Notes: generated by a model not told the origin, from the sequence alone. A stretch of 64,000 nucleotides of DNA from Methanobacterium sp. (GCF_038562635.1 NZ_JBCFBO010000001.1:2086643-2150642), one strand, 5' to 3'. Counted from the first letter of the stretch, positions 1-8,886 are shown. Numbers and translations: made by a program.

Positions 1-306
1 GCGAGGACAGAAAGGTTCCAGATGAGTGATAATAAAGATGCAAAAGAACTTGTAGATCTGACAACTGGAATATGGAGAATCATGGTTGAAGCGATACTTC
101 AGGGGATGAATGATGGAACCATTCGAAAGGACGTGGATCCTGTAGAAATGTCTATTTATATTAATGTTATGAGTATGGGGGCTTTAAACATTGATATGAG
201 CTTTAAATTGATATTGGAAGGCAGAGGAATACATCAAGATAAATTTTGGGGAGATTTGCAGCGTTTTTTGGATCCTGCAATCACAAATCGTTCTTTAATT
301 GATTGA
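1..306 (+). CDS. TetR-family regulator, C-terminal part (runs off window start)
   Basis: The reading frame is open from base 1, so this is the 3' end of a gene that begins upstream; the first internal ATG (22) is not a credible start. About 100 residues remain, all helical (IWRIMVEAILQGMNDGTIRK, then an Ile/Met-rich segment and FWGDLQRFLDPAI), which fits the ligand-binding C-terminal domain of TetR/AcrR repressors. The DNA-binding helix-turn-helix is outside the window. A complete TetR gene follows 135 bp downstream on the same strand, so two TetR regulators lie in tandem ahead of the MtrA/hydrolase operon. Family call is moderate because the diagnostic N-terminus is absent. Confidence 0.6.
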   Translation, partial: ARTERFQMSDNKDAKELVDLTTGIWRIMVEAILQGMNDGTIRKDVDPVEMSIYINVMSMGALNIDMSFKLILEGRGIHQDKFWGDLQRFLDPAITNRSLID

Positions 307-372
307 ATATGCAGAAGATGGTCGCATTCATAAGAAATTAAACCGATTTAGCCTATTCATTCATTAACTAAA

Positions 373-382
373 TTTTTATATT
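373..382 (+). promoter_or_regulatory. Putative TATA box for tetR
   Basis: An AT-only stretch (TTTTTATATT) lies about 60 bp before the chosen tetR start, giving an expected transcription start near 405 and a leader of roughly 36 nt. The 13-bp palindromes seen at 1320-1368 are not present here, so autoregulation through the same operator is not evident. Confidence 0.35.
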
Positions 383-441
383 AAAATGACTAAATGTTAC
401 ATAATAAGCTCTATTTTAATTTATTTGGCCTGGGTGAGACA

Positions 442-1119
442 ATGGCAATTTCAGATAGGAAAAAACGGGAAAAAGAATATAGGAGGCAGTCTATTATCGA
501 CGCCGCTGAAAAGCTGTTTTTTGAGAAAGGCTATGATAACGTTTCTATGAACGATATTGCTGGTGTGGTTGAATTGAACAGGGCCACAATTTATCTTTAC
601 TTCGAAAATAAAGAAGCATTGTGCTTTGCAGTTGTTTTAAGGGGAGTTAGAATGTTAAATGCGATGATCAAAGATAATGTGAGGAAAGCTATTGACCGTC
701 AAAAGATAAATACGATAGGAAGGTCATATTACACATTTTTCCAGGCATATCCTCAATATCTTCAAGTCTATACTTTTTTCCAATCAGGAAGGTTTAATTT
801 AACCGGTTTAAGGGGCCGCGCATACCAAGATGTAAATGAGATACTTAAATTGCAAAGGGACATTTTTGATTTTATACATATAAATATTAAAGATGGAATA
901 AGAAAAGGAAGCATTCTTTCGGATATAGAAGGGTTAAAAAGAGAGGGGATCCGTCAGGATATAGATTCTTTTTATGCAACGAGTTTGATTTTATCTACAA
1001 TAGAGAGTATTATAAAGCTTCCCCCATCTTTAGAAGAAGAACTTAAAGATAGAGAAATAACTGAATACCAATTTGAAGCGCTTTTAATGCACTTTGTAAG
1101 CAGATTACTTATGAATTAA
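442..1119 (+). CDS. TetR/AcrR family transcriptional regulator
   Basis: A 225-residue protein with the classic TetR N-terminal helix-turn-helix in the first ~60 residues (RRQSIIDAAEKLFFEKGYDN, then MNDIAGVVELNRATIYLYF), followed by an all-helical ligand-binding domain. A start at 394 is possible, but ATG 442 is preceded by GGGTGAGA at normal spacing and gives the usual short N-terminus, so it is preferred. It sits 348 bp upstream of, and codirectional with, the mtrA-like operon. The inter-gene region contains three TetR-style palindromes, making this protein (or the truncated TetR before it) the likely repressor. Ligand unknown. Confidence 0.85.
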   Translation: MAISDRKKREKEYRRQSIIDAAEKLFFEKGYDNVSMNDIAGVVELNRATIYLYFENKEALCFAVVLRGVRMLNAMIKDNVRKAIDRQKINTIGRSYYTFFQAYPQYLQVYTFFQSGRFNLTGLRGRAYQDVNEILKLQRDIFDFIHINIKDGIRKGSILSDIEGLKREGIRQDIDSFYATSLILSTIESIIKLPPSLEEELKDREITEYQFEALLMHFVSRLLMN

Positions 1120-1307
1120 TGTTAAGAATGTCGTTGAATCTAAAATTAGTTATTGTTTTAAATTTTAGTTTTTTTAGTTGTTATTTATGTTTTTAAAAAT
1201 ATATTTGCTTTTTTATGGTTTTTACAGTTTAAAATGGTTTATTTAACGTTTCTTCCCATTTAAATTTAGATTCTTTTTACTTTTTCATGCAAGGTTTACC
1301 CAAAACA

Positions 1308-1316
1308 TTTATATTA
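1308..1316 (+). promoter_or_regulatory. TATA box of the mtrA-like/hydrolase operon
   Basis: TTTATATTA preceded by an A-rich BRE-like CAAAACA. The predicted transcription start is about 25 bp downstream, near 1335, inside the operator array that begins four bases after this box. That geometry predicts repression by blocking initiation. Confidence 0.55.
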
Positions 1317-1319
1317 CAC

Positions 1320-1379
1320 TAACACTATGTTATAAAATAACACTGTGTTAAAAAATAACAACCTGTTATAAAATGACAG
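1320..1379 (+). promoter_or_regulatory. Triple palindromic operator array, 18-bp period
   Basis: Three 13-bp inverted repeats of form TAACA-nnn-TGTTA lie at 1320-1332, 1338-1350 and 1356-1368, each starting exactly 18 bp after the last. The middle copy, TAACACTGTGTTA, is a perfect 6+1+6 palindrome; the outer two each have one arm mismatch. A half-site (TGACAG) begins at 1374, again in register. Symmetry and position just downstream of the TATA box fit TetR dimer sites bound cooperatively. The rest of 1120-1467 is AT-rich and holds no gene. Confidence 0.7.
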
Positions 1380-1467
1380 GTGGAAAGCCACTGAGATCTC
1401 CAAGGTAAAAAAAGTTTAGAAACAGCCGATGGAATTAGTATTTTCCATCTAAAGGAGGTTAAATTGT

Positions 1468-2034
1468 ATGTCAAATAAAAAAGCGCCAGCAGAAAACTGG
1501 CCTGTAATGTCTGGTGAATATATAACTGGTGATCCTGAAAGTGCTGTAGCAGTAGTCACTCTAGGATCACACCTGGAAGATATGCCTGTTGCAGCAGGAG
1601 CTGCTATATCCGGACCTTTGCACACTGAAAATTTAGGTATTGAAAAGGTCATTGCAAATACTGTTTCCAATCCTAACATAAGGTTCCTTGTGGTTTGCGG
1701 TACTGAAGTTCAGGGACATGTCACTGGCCAAACTATCCAAGCTCTACATGAAAATGGTGTAGATAAAGATATGAAAGTAGTTGGATCACAGGGAGCCATA
1801 CCAATCCTTGATAATATGACTGAAGAAGGGATCCAGAGATTTAGAGATCAGCTGGAAATAGTTAACCTGGTAGATGTGGAGGATCCTGCAACCATTCATT
1901 CAAAAATTGAGGGCTGTTTGGTTAACGATGCGGGGGCATATGAAGAAGAAAGTTCAGTTATTCCATTACTCGGAAAACGTAAAGACTCAAATGTAATAAT
2001 TGAAGATGCACAGGTAGTTGAATGTGCTGAATAG
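1468..2034 (+). CDS. Soluble MtrA-like corrinoid protein
   Basis: A 188-residue homologue of subunit A of tetrahydromethanopterin S-methyltransferase (Mtr), the corrinoid subunit that carries the methyl group between H4MPT and coenzyme M. The N-terminal domain is well conserved (SPAE-like KAPAENWPV, AVAVVTLGSHLED, GIEKVIAN, CGTEVQGHVTGQ). His84 falls in EVQGH, the position of the cobalt-ligating His84 reported for MtrA. Real MtrA is ~240 residues with a C-terminal membrane helix; here the protein ends after a short polar tail with no membrane segment, and no mtrB-H genes follow. It is therefore a stand-alone soluble paralogue, first gene of a TetR-controlled operon. AAGGAGGTTAAATTGT upstream gives a strong SD. 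Partner methyltransferase unknown. Confidence 0.85.
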   Translation: MSNKKAPAENWPVMSGEYITGDPESAVAVVTLGSHLEDMPVAAGAAISGPLHTENLGIEKVIANTVSNPNIRFLVVCGTEVQGHVTGQTIQALHENGVDKDMKVVGSQGAIPILDNMTEEGIQRFRDQLEIVNLVDVEDPATIHSKIEGCLVNDAGAYEEESSVIPLLGKRKDSNVIIEDAQVVECAE

Positions 2035-2046
2035 CGGAGAAATTTT

Positions 2047-2781
2047 ATGCCAACAGTAAAAATAAAAGATATAAACATGTATTATGAGATTCAAGGCGAA
2101 GGTAAACCGTTAATTTTTATACAGGGTCTTGGAACAGAAATCTCTTCTGCAGGCTTGTTTACAGCAGAACTTGCTAAAAAATACAGGGTAATCACATTTG
2201 ATAATCGTGGCACTGGAAGGACCGACAAACCTGACGACGATTATTCTATTGAAATGATGGCTGAAGACACAATTGGGCTCATGAATAAACTTGGAATAAA
2301 AAGAGCCCATTTTATGGGCGGTTCTATGGGAGCATGTATACTGCAGGTAATCGGTGCAAAACACCCTGAGCGAGTAAAGAGCATGATATTATATTTAGCT
2401 ACTCCTCGGTTCTCTGACACATTGAAAAACGCAATGGCGCCTTTTTTAAAGCCGCGAAAAGTGGAAGAAGAGGAAAATAATCAAATGCATCCTCTATTTA
2501 TGCAAAAATATCCTCCAACTAAATGGTCTTTATCAAGACAGCTTGAGGCCAACATGGAATTCGACGGCAGAAATTTACTTGGCCAAATTAAAGCACCTAC
2601 TCTTATCATTAATGCTACAAAAGACCAGTTTATCCCGATGGAATCTACTGAAGAACTAGCAGAAGGAATACCTCATGCAAAAGTGGTTCTTGTAGATGAA
2701 GATCATTTATTTCCCATGACAAAAATGGATTTATTAATTAAACCTGCGGTTGCGTTTTTGGAATTTTTGGAAGCTAATTAA
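2047..2781 (+). CDS. Alpha/beta hydrolase 1
   Basis: A 244-residue alpha/beta-hydrolase-fold protein. The oxyanion strand FIQGLG (~25-30), the FDNRGTGRTDKP loop (~51-62), nucleophile elbow GGSMGA with Ser93, acid Asp193 in NATKDQF and His220 in DEDHLF give a complete Ser-Asp-His triad. It starts 12 bp after the mtrA-like stop and ends 20 bp before the acyltransferase gene, so it belongs to the same operon. It is one of four paralogues in 6 kb. Substrate cannot be read from sequence; ester or thioester hydrolysis is a reasonable family-level guess. Confidence 0.85.
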   Translation: MPTVKIKDINMYYEIQGEGKPLIFIQGLGTEISSAGLFTAELAKKYRVITFDNRGTGRTDKPDDDYSIEMMAEDTIGLMNKLGIKRAHFMGGSMGACILQVIGAKHPERVKSMILYLATPRFSDTLKNAMAPFLKPRKVEEEENNQMHPLFMQKYPPTKWSLSRQLEANMEFDGRNLLGQIKAPTLIINATKDQFIPMESTEELAEGIPHAKVVLVDEDHLFPMTKMDLLIKPAVAFLEFLEAN

Positions 2782-2801
2782 GATTTAAATGAGGAAATAT
2801 C

Positions 2802-4280
2802 ATGCCAACAATAGGTAACGGTAAAAACAAGGGCGTGAACGTGAATGGGCACAATTATGCTATAGATACTTTTGAATATATACGTAAACTCTCAAATCTA
2901 GAACGAATGTATTTATGGAGTCCTTACAGCGATGTATCAATGGTAACAAGGATCAAGGGGAATATTTCAGAAGAAAAACTGCGCAGTGCATTGAATATAG
3001 TTTTGCAGATGCATCCACTTGCTGGTGCAAAGATCGTGTTTGATGATGATTATAACGCATGGTTTTCAACTGATAATGTCCTTAAACCATTCTTTAAAAC
3101 CGTAAAAATGACTTCTGATACACAATGGCTCGAAGAGCTCCAGCGTGAAATTAGAATACCTTTTAATCCAGAAACGGGCCCTATGATCCGGTTTGTATTA
3201 ATACATTCTGAAACAGTATCAGATCTAGTAGTTATATGCAATCACAGTATCTGCGATGGAATGTCACTTGTATATTTAATTCGTGATCTGCTTGACATTT
3301 ATACAAATCCAGAACAAGAAATTAAAGTAATCGAGCCGGTAGATATTAAGGATTTCCTTCCAAAAGGAGGGTTTTCGCTGCAGTCGGTCATGATGAAACT
3401 TGTTATGGGCAATGCAAACAGAAAGTGGGAGAAAAATCCTTATTATTTTGACCATGAGGATGCGGTCGCTGTACAGGAAGCATATTGGGAAAAATATGTC
3501 TTCAATACAGTTCTTCTTGAACTTGAGCCTTCTGAAACGAAATCTCTTTTAAAACAGTGTAGAAATAAAGGTGTTTCAATTGGTTCTGCAGTAATAGCAG
3601 CGTTTATAGTAGCCCATGAAGATATTGCCGGCCAATTCGTTAAAAACCAGAAGCAGTTATGGGTCCCCTTTGACATGCGGAGACACGCGACTACCTCAGT
3701 CGATGATGTTTTTGGTCTTTGTATTGGGGCGCCTCGGTTTTCATATACTTACAATGCAAAAAAACCGTTCTGGGAGAATGCAGCAGTTTTACATAAAGAA
3801 ATCCATAAAAAAGTTGCAAAATTAGACTCTCACACCATGGAAACTCCAGATTCTCATCCTACATTTATGGATGCATTGTCTTCGTTTGCACTTCTTAAAG
3901 AAGTTGTTCCTGAAGCATATACTAAAACAGAGAATTTGAAGAGGTATTTCCAGGATGAAAATAATATTACTTTCTCCTTTGCAAAAAGGTCCAGAAGCAT
4001 GGTTCCAGGCACAATTCCTTCAAATTTAGGGCCACTTGACATACCTGAAACCTATGGCGACCTTCAAATTGATGAAATGATATTTTTCCCTGTAATAAGT
4101 GATTCTGTCCCTCTAAATCTTGGAGGGGTTAGTATTGGTGATAAAATGGTATTCTCTCTTAGCTATCCTGAGCCAAGGGATAGGGGAAATAACATGACTG
4201 GTGAAATGATTCAGATTCGTAATAGGGCTCTGGAATATCTGGGTTTTCCAGATAAAGCAAGCAAAAAAGCTATTGGCTAA
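2802..4280 (+). CDS. Condensation-domain-type acyltransferase 1
   Basis: A 492-residue protein resembling the chloramphenicol-acetyltransferase/condensation superfamily (alcohol acetyltransferase, PapA5-like). The catalytic motif reads NHSICDG, so His148 and Asp152-Gly153 of HxxxDG are intact while the first His of HHxxxDG is Asn147. The start of the N-lobe (NLERMYLW, then MHPLAGAKIVFDDDYNAW) and a C-terminal segment with PSNLGPLDIPETYGDL match the two-lobed fold. No adenylation or carrier domain is attached, so it is not an ordinary NRPS module. Flanked by alpha/beta hydrolases in an operon; a paralogue lies at 5059-6525. Acyl donor and acceptor unknown. Confidence 0.75.
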   Translation: MPTIGNGKNKGVNVNGHNYAIDTFEYIRKLSNLERMYLWSPYSDVSMVTRIKGNISEEKLRSALNIVLQMHPLAGAKIVFDDDYNAWFSTDNVLKPFFKTVKMTSDTQWLEELQREIRIPFNPETGPMIRFVLIHSETVSDLVVICNHSICDGMSLVYLIRDLLDIYTNPEQEIKVIEPVDIKDFLPKGGFSLQSVMMKLVMGNANRKWEKNPYYFDHEDAVAVQEAYWEKYVFNTVLLELEPSETKSLLKQCRNKGVSIGSAVIAAFIVAHEDIAGQFVKNQKQLWVPFDMRRHATTSVDDVFGLCIGAPRFSYTYNAKKPFWENAAVLHKEIHKKVAKLDSHTMETPDSHPTFMDALSSFALLKEVVPEAYTKTENLKRYFQDENNITFSFAKRSRSMVPGTIPSNLGPLDIPETYGDLQIDEMIFFPVISDSVPLNLGGVSIGDKMVFSLSYPEPRDRGNNMTGEMIQIRNRALEYLGFPDKASKKAIG

Positions 4281-4318
4281 TTATGTATGAATAAAATGAT
4301 GAATAAGGGGATTAAATC

Positions 4319-5053
4319 ATGTCAATTGTAAAAGTAAATGATATAGATATGTATTATGAAATTCATGGCGAAGGTGAACCGTTAGTATTAATTGCAGGTT
4401 TGGGTATGGATATAAGCATGTGGGGCACTGCACATGAAATATACAAGAAATATAAGGTTATCATGTTTGATAACCGTGGAGTTGGTAGAACTGATAAACC
4501 AGAGGAGCCATATTCTATTGAGTTAATGGCTGATGATACAGTTGGCCTTATGAATAAACTTGGAATAAAACGTGCTCATATTATGGGCGTATCTATGGGG
4601 GGTTGTATTGCCCAAACAATTGCCATAAAATATCCTGAGCGGGTAAATGGTTTGATGTTACATGTTACTTACCCTAAATCGCCCCATTATGATCCTCAAG
4701 TTGCAGTTATGTTTGAGCAACTGCGTGCTATGGTAAAACAACCCGGATTTCTGGATAATTTGGGTAAGTATCCACCGACTGTTGATTCATTTATCCGACA
4801 ATTCGATGCAATACTTGAATTTGATTGTTTAAAACAATTAAATAAGATTAGAGCGCCTACAATTATAATAAATGGTAAAAATGATGTTTCTAATCCGATT
4901 AAAAATGGTGAAGAGCTCGAATCAGGAATAAAAGATTCTAAATTGATCCTAGTTAATGGTGACCATCTGGTTTTGGGTACAAATCCAGAACTAGTGGTTG
5001 CTCCTGTTCTTGAATTCCTGAAAGAAGTTGATGCTAAATCTGTAGGGGAGTAA
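4319..5053 (+). CDS. Alpha/beta hydrolase 2
   Basis: A 244-residue paralogue of hydrolase 1. Nucleophile Ser92 in GVSMGG, Asp189 in NGKNDV and His216 in NGDHLV form the triad; the DNRGVGRTDKP loop is conserved. It follows acyltransferase 1 by 38 bp and precedes acyltransferase 2 by only 5 bp. The hydrolase-acyltransferase pair repeats the 2047-4280 pair, indicating a ~2.2-kb tandem duplication followed by divergence. Confidence 0.85.
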   Translation: MSIVKVNDIDMYYEIHGEGEPLVLIAGLGMDISMWGTAHEIYKKYKVIMFDNRGVGRTDKPEEPYSIELMADDTVGLMNKLGIKRAHIMGVSMGGCIAQTIAIKYPERVNGLMLHVTYPKSPHYDPQVAVMFEQLRAMVKQPGFLDNLGKYPPTVDSFIRQFDAILEFDCLKQLNKIRAPTIIINGKNDVSNPIKNGEELESGIKDSKLILVNGDHLVLGTNPELVVAPVLEFLKEVDAKSVGE

Positions 5054-5058
5054 ACTTC

Positions 5059-6525
5059 ATGTCAAAAGCAAAATTAGATAACCTGGATAACGGATCAGAT
5101 GTTACAAATATCTCAAAATACACTCGTAAAATCTCTAATCTTGAAAGGGTCTTTTTATGGCACCCTAACTGCAATGTATCCATGGTTACAAGGATCAAAG
5201 GAAATGTTTCGCAGGAAAGGCTTCGCAGTGCACTGAATATGGTTAAACAGATGCATCCGCTTATTGGTGCAAAGATAGTGTTTGACGATGATTATAATGC
5301 GTGGTTTTCAACTGATAATGTCCCACAACATAAAGTTAAGGTTGTTACTAGGGTTTCAGATATGCAGTGGTTCAGAGAACTGCAAAAAGAGGTTCAAACA
5401 CCATTTGATCTGGAGGTTGGTCCGTTAGTCAAATTTATATTAGTGCATTCTGAGGACGTGTCTGATCTTGTAGTAATATGTAATCACAGTATTTGTGATG
5501 GAATGGCGCTTGTGTATCTGGTCCGTGACTTGCTTAACTGCTACATGAATCTTGAACATGAAATCAAAACATTATTTCCCCCTTATAATGATGAATTTCT
5601 TCCAGATAAAGGGGGCTTTTCATTATCATCAGTTTTAGCAAGACTAATCATGTATCAGGTAAACAGGAAATGGAAAAAGCATCCCTATTATTTTACACAC
5701 GAGGACTATGTTGAACTTCAAACTGCATACTGGGAAAAGAATCAGTATGGGGCTGTTCTCCTTGAACTTGATTCAGCTGAAACAAAAATACTTTCAAAGC
5801 AGTGTAAAAAGAATGGTGTTTCAATTGGATCTGCGGTAACAGCAGCATTCATAGCAGCATATGAAGATGTTTTAGGCCCTTTTACAAGTAACCAAAAGCA
5901 GATATCAGTTCCATTTGACCTTCGTAGACATGCAGTTACTCCTATTGGGGATGTATTTTGTTTTTGCGTAGGATCACCTCGATTCTCATATAATTACGAA
6001 TCAAAGAAGTCATTTTGGGAGAACGTAGTAGTTTTACATAACGAAATCCACGAAAGAGTTAAAAAATTGGACTCTTCTGGCCTTAAAGCTCCGGACTTGC
6101 ACCCCACACTCATGGATGCATTTTCCTGTTTTGTGCCTTTAAAAAAAGTTGTTCCAGAGGCATATACAAAAACAGAGAATCTTAAACAATTTTCACAGGA
6201 CACGAAGAATATAGCCTTTGAAGTTGCAGACAAATCGGAGCACATGAATCCTGGCATAATTCCTTCAAATTTAGGACGGCTTGATATACCTGAAACTTAC
6301 GGCGACCTTCAAATTGACCGCATGGTATTTCTCCCTGCAATAAGTGATATTGTTCCCTTAATTTTGGGAGGGATCAGTATCGGTGGCAGGATGGTCTTTT
6401 CCATGACTTATCCTGAGCCGAAGGGTAGAAACCTGAGGATGGCAGATGAAATGATTCAAATTCGTAACAGGGCTTTAAAGTATCTTGGTTTTCTGGATAA
6501 GGCAAATGAAAATGCAATTGTATAA
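5059..6525 (+). CDS. Condensation-domain-type acyltransferase 2
   Basis: A 488-residue paralogue of the protein at 2802-4280, colinear over its whole length. The motif is again NHSICDG (His143, Asp147, Gly148), so the Asn-for-first-His substitution is shared and probably ancestral to the pair. Conserved blocks include HPLIGAKIVFDDDYNAWFST and PSNLGRLDIPETYGDLQID. It starts 5 bp after hydrolase 2, suggesting coupled translation and joint function. Confidence 0.75.
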   Translation: MSKAKLDNLDNGSDVTNISKYTRKISNLERVFLWHPNCNVSMVTRIKGNVSQERLRSALNMVKQMHPLIGAKIVFDDDYNAWFSTDNVPQHKVKVVTRVSDMQWFRELQKEVQTPFDLEVGPLVKFILVHSEDVSDLVVICNHSICDGMALVYLVRDLLNCYMNLEHEIKTLFPPYNDEFLPDKGGFSLSSVLARLIMYQVNRKWKKHPYYFTHEDYVELQTAYWEKNQYGAVLLELDSAETKILSKQCKKNGVSIGSAVTAAFIAAYEDVLGPFTSNQKQISVPFDLRRHAVTPIGDVFCFCVGSPRFSYNYESKKSFWENVVVLHNEIHERVKKLDSSGLKAPDLHPTLMDAFSCFVPLKKVVPEAYTKTENLKQFSQDTKNIAFEVADKSEHMNPGIIPSNLGRLDIPETYGDLQIDRMVFLPAISDIVPLILGGISIGGRMVFSMTYPEPKGRNLRMADEMIQIRNRALKYLGFLDKANENAIV

Positions 6526-6559
6526 TGATATGGTATAAATTTAATAGGGGTTTTAAAAC

Positions 6560-7306
6560 ATGCCAAATGTAAAAGTGAATGGTATAAATATGTATTATGA
6601 GGTACACGGCAATGGAGAACCTTTATTGATAATTTGGGGAATGGGTGGAGAGATCTCTACTTTTGTTGATTACATGGATAATCTGGATGAAGATTATAAA
6701 TTAATCTTCTTTGACAACAGGGGCACAGGTAGGACAGATAAACCGGATGAACAATATTCTTTTGAAATGATGGCCAAAGACGCTGTTGGTCTTCTAGATA
6801 AACTTAATATTGAAAATGCTCACGTTCTGGGGATTTCTATGGGGTCACGTATCGCGCTTGTAATGGCTGCAAAATATCCTGGACGGGTTAAAAGTTTGAT
6901 ATTGAATGTTGCTGCCGCGAGATCCACCTGCGATGATCCTCAAGCAGCGCATTCATATGAACGGCTGTATACTGCAATGACTCAACCGGGATTTTTAGAA
7001 ATAATGGGAGGGTATCCTCCAACTGTTGAATCATTTATCCGACAGTTTGAGGCTCTTAAGAATTTTGATGGGCGAGAATTATTAGATAAAATCAATGTAC
7101 CTACTCTCCTAGTAAACAGTACAAAAGACGATTCTACGCCAGTAAAATTCGCTGAAGAACTTTTTGAGGGTATATCAGATTCAAAATTAGTTCTAGTCGA
7201 GGAAGACCATTTATTTATACGGACAAAGCCGGATCTACTAATTGAACCAGTTCTTGAATTTCTTGAGGAATTAGGTAATAAAAGCGCTACTCGGGATGTT
7301 TCATAA
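6560..7306 (+). CDS. Alpha/beta hydrolase 3
   Basis: A 248-residue member of the same hydrolase family: Ser93 in GISMGS, Asp190 in NSTKDDS and His217 in EEDHLF. The segment TQPGFLEIMGGYPPTVESFI closely matches hydrolase 2, so these two are the nearer relatives. Unlike hydrolases 1 and 2 it is followed directly by another hydrolase, not by an acyltransferase. SD GGGG lies ahead of ATG 6560. Confidence 0.85.
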   Translation: MPNVKVNGINMYYEVHGNGEPLLIIWGMGGEISTFVDYMDNLDEDYKLIFFDNRGTGRTDKPDEQYSFEMMAKDAVGLLDKLNIENAHVLGISMGSRIALVMAAKYPGRVKSLILNVAAARSTCDDPQAAHSYERLYTAMTQPGFLEIMGGYPPTVESFIRQFEALKNFDGRELLDKINVPTLLVNSTKDDSTPVKFAEELFEGISDSKLVLVEEDHLFIRTKPDLLIEPVLEFLEELGNKSATRDVS

Positions 7307-7324
7307 ATTATATGGGGGAATATT

Positions 7325-8089
7325 ATGCCAACTGTAAAAGTAAATGATATAAACATGTATTACAAGGTATGCGGCGAGGGAGAGCCACTGGTAATTCTTC
7401 AAGAAGCAGGTATTGAAATTAGTTCCATGTACAATGTTTTAGATGCATTTGCTAAAAATTATCAGGTCATAGCTTTGGATAATCGCGGTGTTGGTAGGAC
7501 AGATATGCCAGACGAGCCTTATTCCATTGAAATGATGGCTGAAGATACAATTGGTCTTATGGATGAAATTGGTATAAAGAGTGCTCATTTTCTTGGAATG
7601 TCTATGGGTGCACGCATCGCGCTTGTAATAGCCGCAAAATACCCTGAAAGGGCTAAAAGTTTAATCTTAAATGTGGCAGCTGTAGGTTTCCCTGATACAT
7701 TTAAGTCTATTTTAGAAGTATCTTTGGAAAACACCGATTTAAGGGAAAAACTGCTTCAAAAAACAGGGATAGTATTTATACAGAAGTATCCTCCCAATCC
7801 TGAATCATTTCTCAGACAATTGAAAGCTATGGCTGATTTCGATGGCAAGGTCTATTTGGATCAAATTAACGCGTCTACACTTGTAATAAATGGTACAAAG
7901 GATCATCTGGTGCCTATGGCATTAACTGAAGAACTTAAACTGGGAATTAGGGATGTAAAACTTATTCTTGTTGATGAAGGGCATTATTTTGCAGCATTGA
8001 AACCAGAATTACTCATTAAATATTCATTAGAGTTCCTGAAAGAAGTTGGAACAAAAACAGTTTTAAAACAGAATATTAAGATTGTGTGA
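7325..8089 (+). CDS. Alpha/beta hydrolase 4
   Basis: A 254-residue hydrolase, the fourth in the run, 18 bp after hydrolase 3 with SD GGGG. Ser93 in GMSMGA, Asp193 in NGTKDHL and His220 in DEGHYF complete the triad. The usual GLG oxyanion turn after strand beta3 is altered to QEAGI, which may change the oxyanion hole or substrate. An ~8-residue insertion (LREKLLQKTG) sits in the cap region relative to hydrolases 2 and 3. Confidence 0.85.
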   Translation: MPTVKVNDINMYYKVCGEGEPLVILQEAGIEISSMYNVLDAFAKNYQVIALDNRGVGRTDMPDEPYSIEMMAEDTIGLMDEIGIKSAHFLGMSMGARIALVIAAKYPERAKSLILNVAAVGFPDTFKSILEVSLENTDLREKLLQKTGIVFIQKYPPNPESFLRQLKAMADFDGKVYLDQINASTLVINGTKDHLVPMALTEELKLGIRDVKLILVDEGHYFAALKPELLIKYSLEFLKEVGTKTVLKQNIKIV

Positions 8090-8111
8090 AAACTACGATG
8101 GGATGTACTAG

Positions 8112-8783
8112 ATGGAAAAAATTGAAAATTATAAATTTTTAGAAAAAGCAGCTACAGAGAGGGGATTTGCTGATGCAAAAGTTATTTCCATGGATAAAGT
8201 GGTAATTGAGGATAGATTACGCCTTCAGTGCATGGTCAGCTGTTTTCAATGCGGAAAAAATTTGAAATGCCCGCCATATGCGCCGAGCATAGGTGAATTC
8301 AGAAAAATGCTAAATGAATACTGTTTTGCTATGGTCATTAAATTTAAGCCCCCCGAGATATCAGATGAGATAATAGTGAAATATGGTCTAAAGGACATAG
8401 AAAATGATAAAGTTTCATTAATACAGGAATTAGAAACTCAATCAATAAATGCTGTAAGAAATCAGGATATGAATAAAACTGCGATGATGCGTTCTGATTT
8501 CTCTGGACCCTATAAAAATGCTTTAATGTCCACGCTGGAGCTTGAAAAAGCTGCATTCAAACAGGGATATACCCTTGCCACAACATTCTTTTATGGAGCT
8601 TGTTATCTTTGTGAAACATGCAATGTGAAAAAGGGCATATGCTTAAATCCGGAGATATCACGTTTTTCAGCAGAAGTTGCAGGTATTAACATCGTTAAAA
8701 CAGCAGCAAATGCTGGAATGGGATTTAAATTTCCGATTAAAGAAGATGAACTGGGGGGACTAGTCATTTTATTTATAGATTAA
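8112..8783 (+). CDS. DUF2284 cysteine-rich metal-binding protein 1
   Basis: A 223-residue DUF2284-type protein. It has two Cys clusters: C40, C44, C47 and C53 leading into CPPYAPS, and C164, C167, C170 and C177 in a CxxCxxCx6C pattern followed by a conserved ISRFSAEVAGINIVKTA helix. This spacing suits an Fe-S cluster or zinc site. It is the last gene of the tightly spaced operon (22 bp after hydrolase 4). Two paralogues lie at 8887 and 12201. The biochemical role of the family is not established. Confidence 0.75.
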   Translation: MEKIENYKFLEKAATERGFADAKVISMDKVVIEDRLRLQCMVSCFQCGKNLKCPPYAPSIGEFRKMLNEYCFAMVIKFKPPEISDEIIVKYGLKDIENDKVSLIQELETQSINAVRNQDMNKTAMMRSDFSGPYKNALMSTLELEKAAFKQGYTLATTFFYGACYLCETCNVKKGICLNPEISRFSAEVAGINIVKTAANAGMGFKFPIKEDELGGLVILFID

Positions 8784-8886
8784 GCTTCAAGTGTGCAGCC
8801 GGATGAAAGCTGAATTAAAAGATGATAATTAAGATGTAAACCGTTTAGATTTCCATGTTTAGATGATTTGGATTGGAGAGGATATT

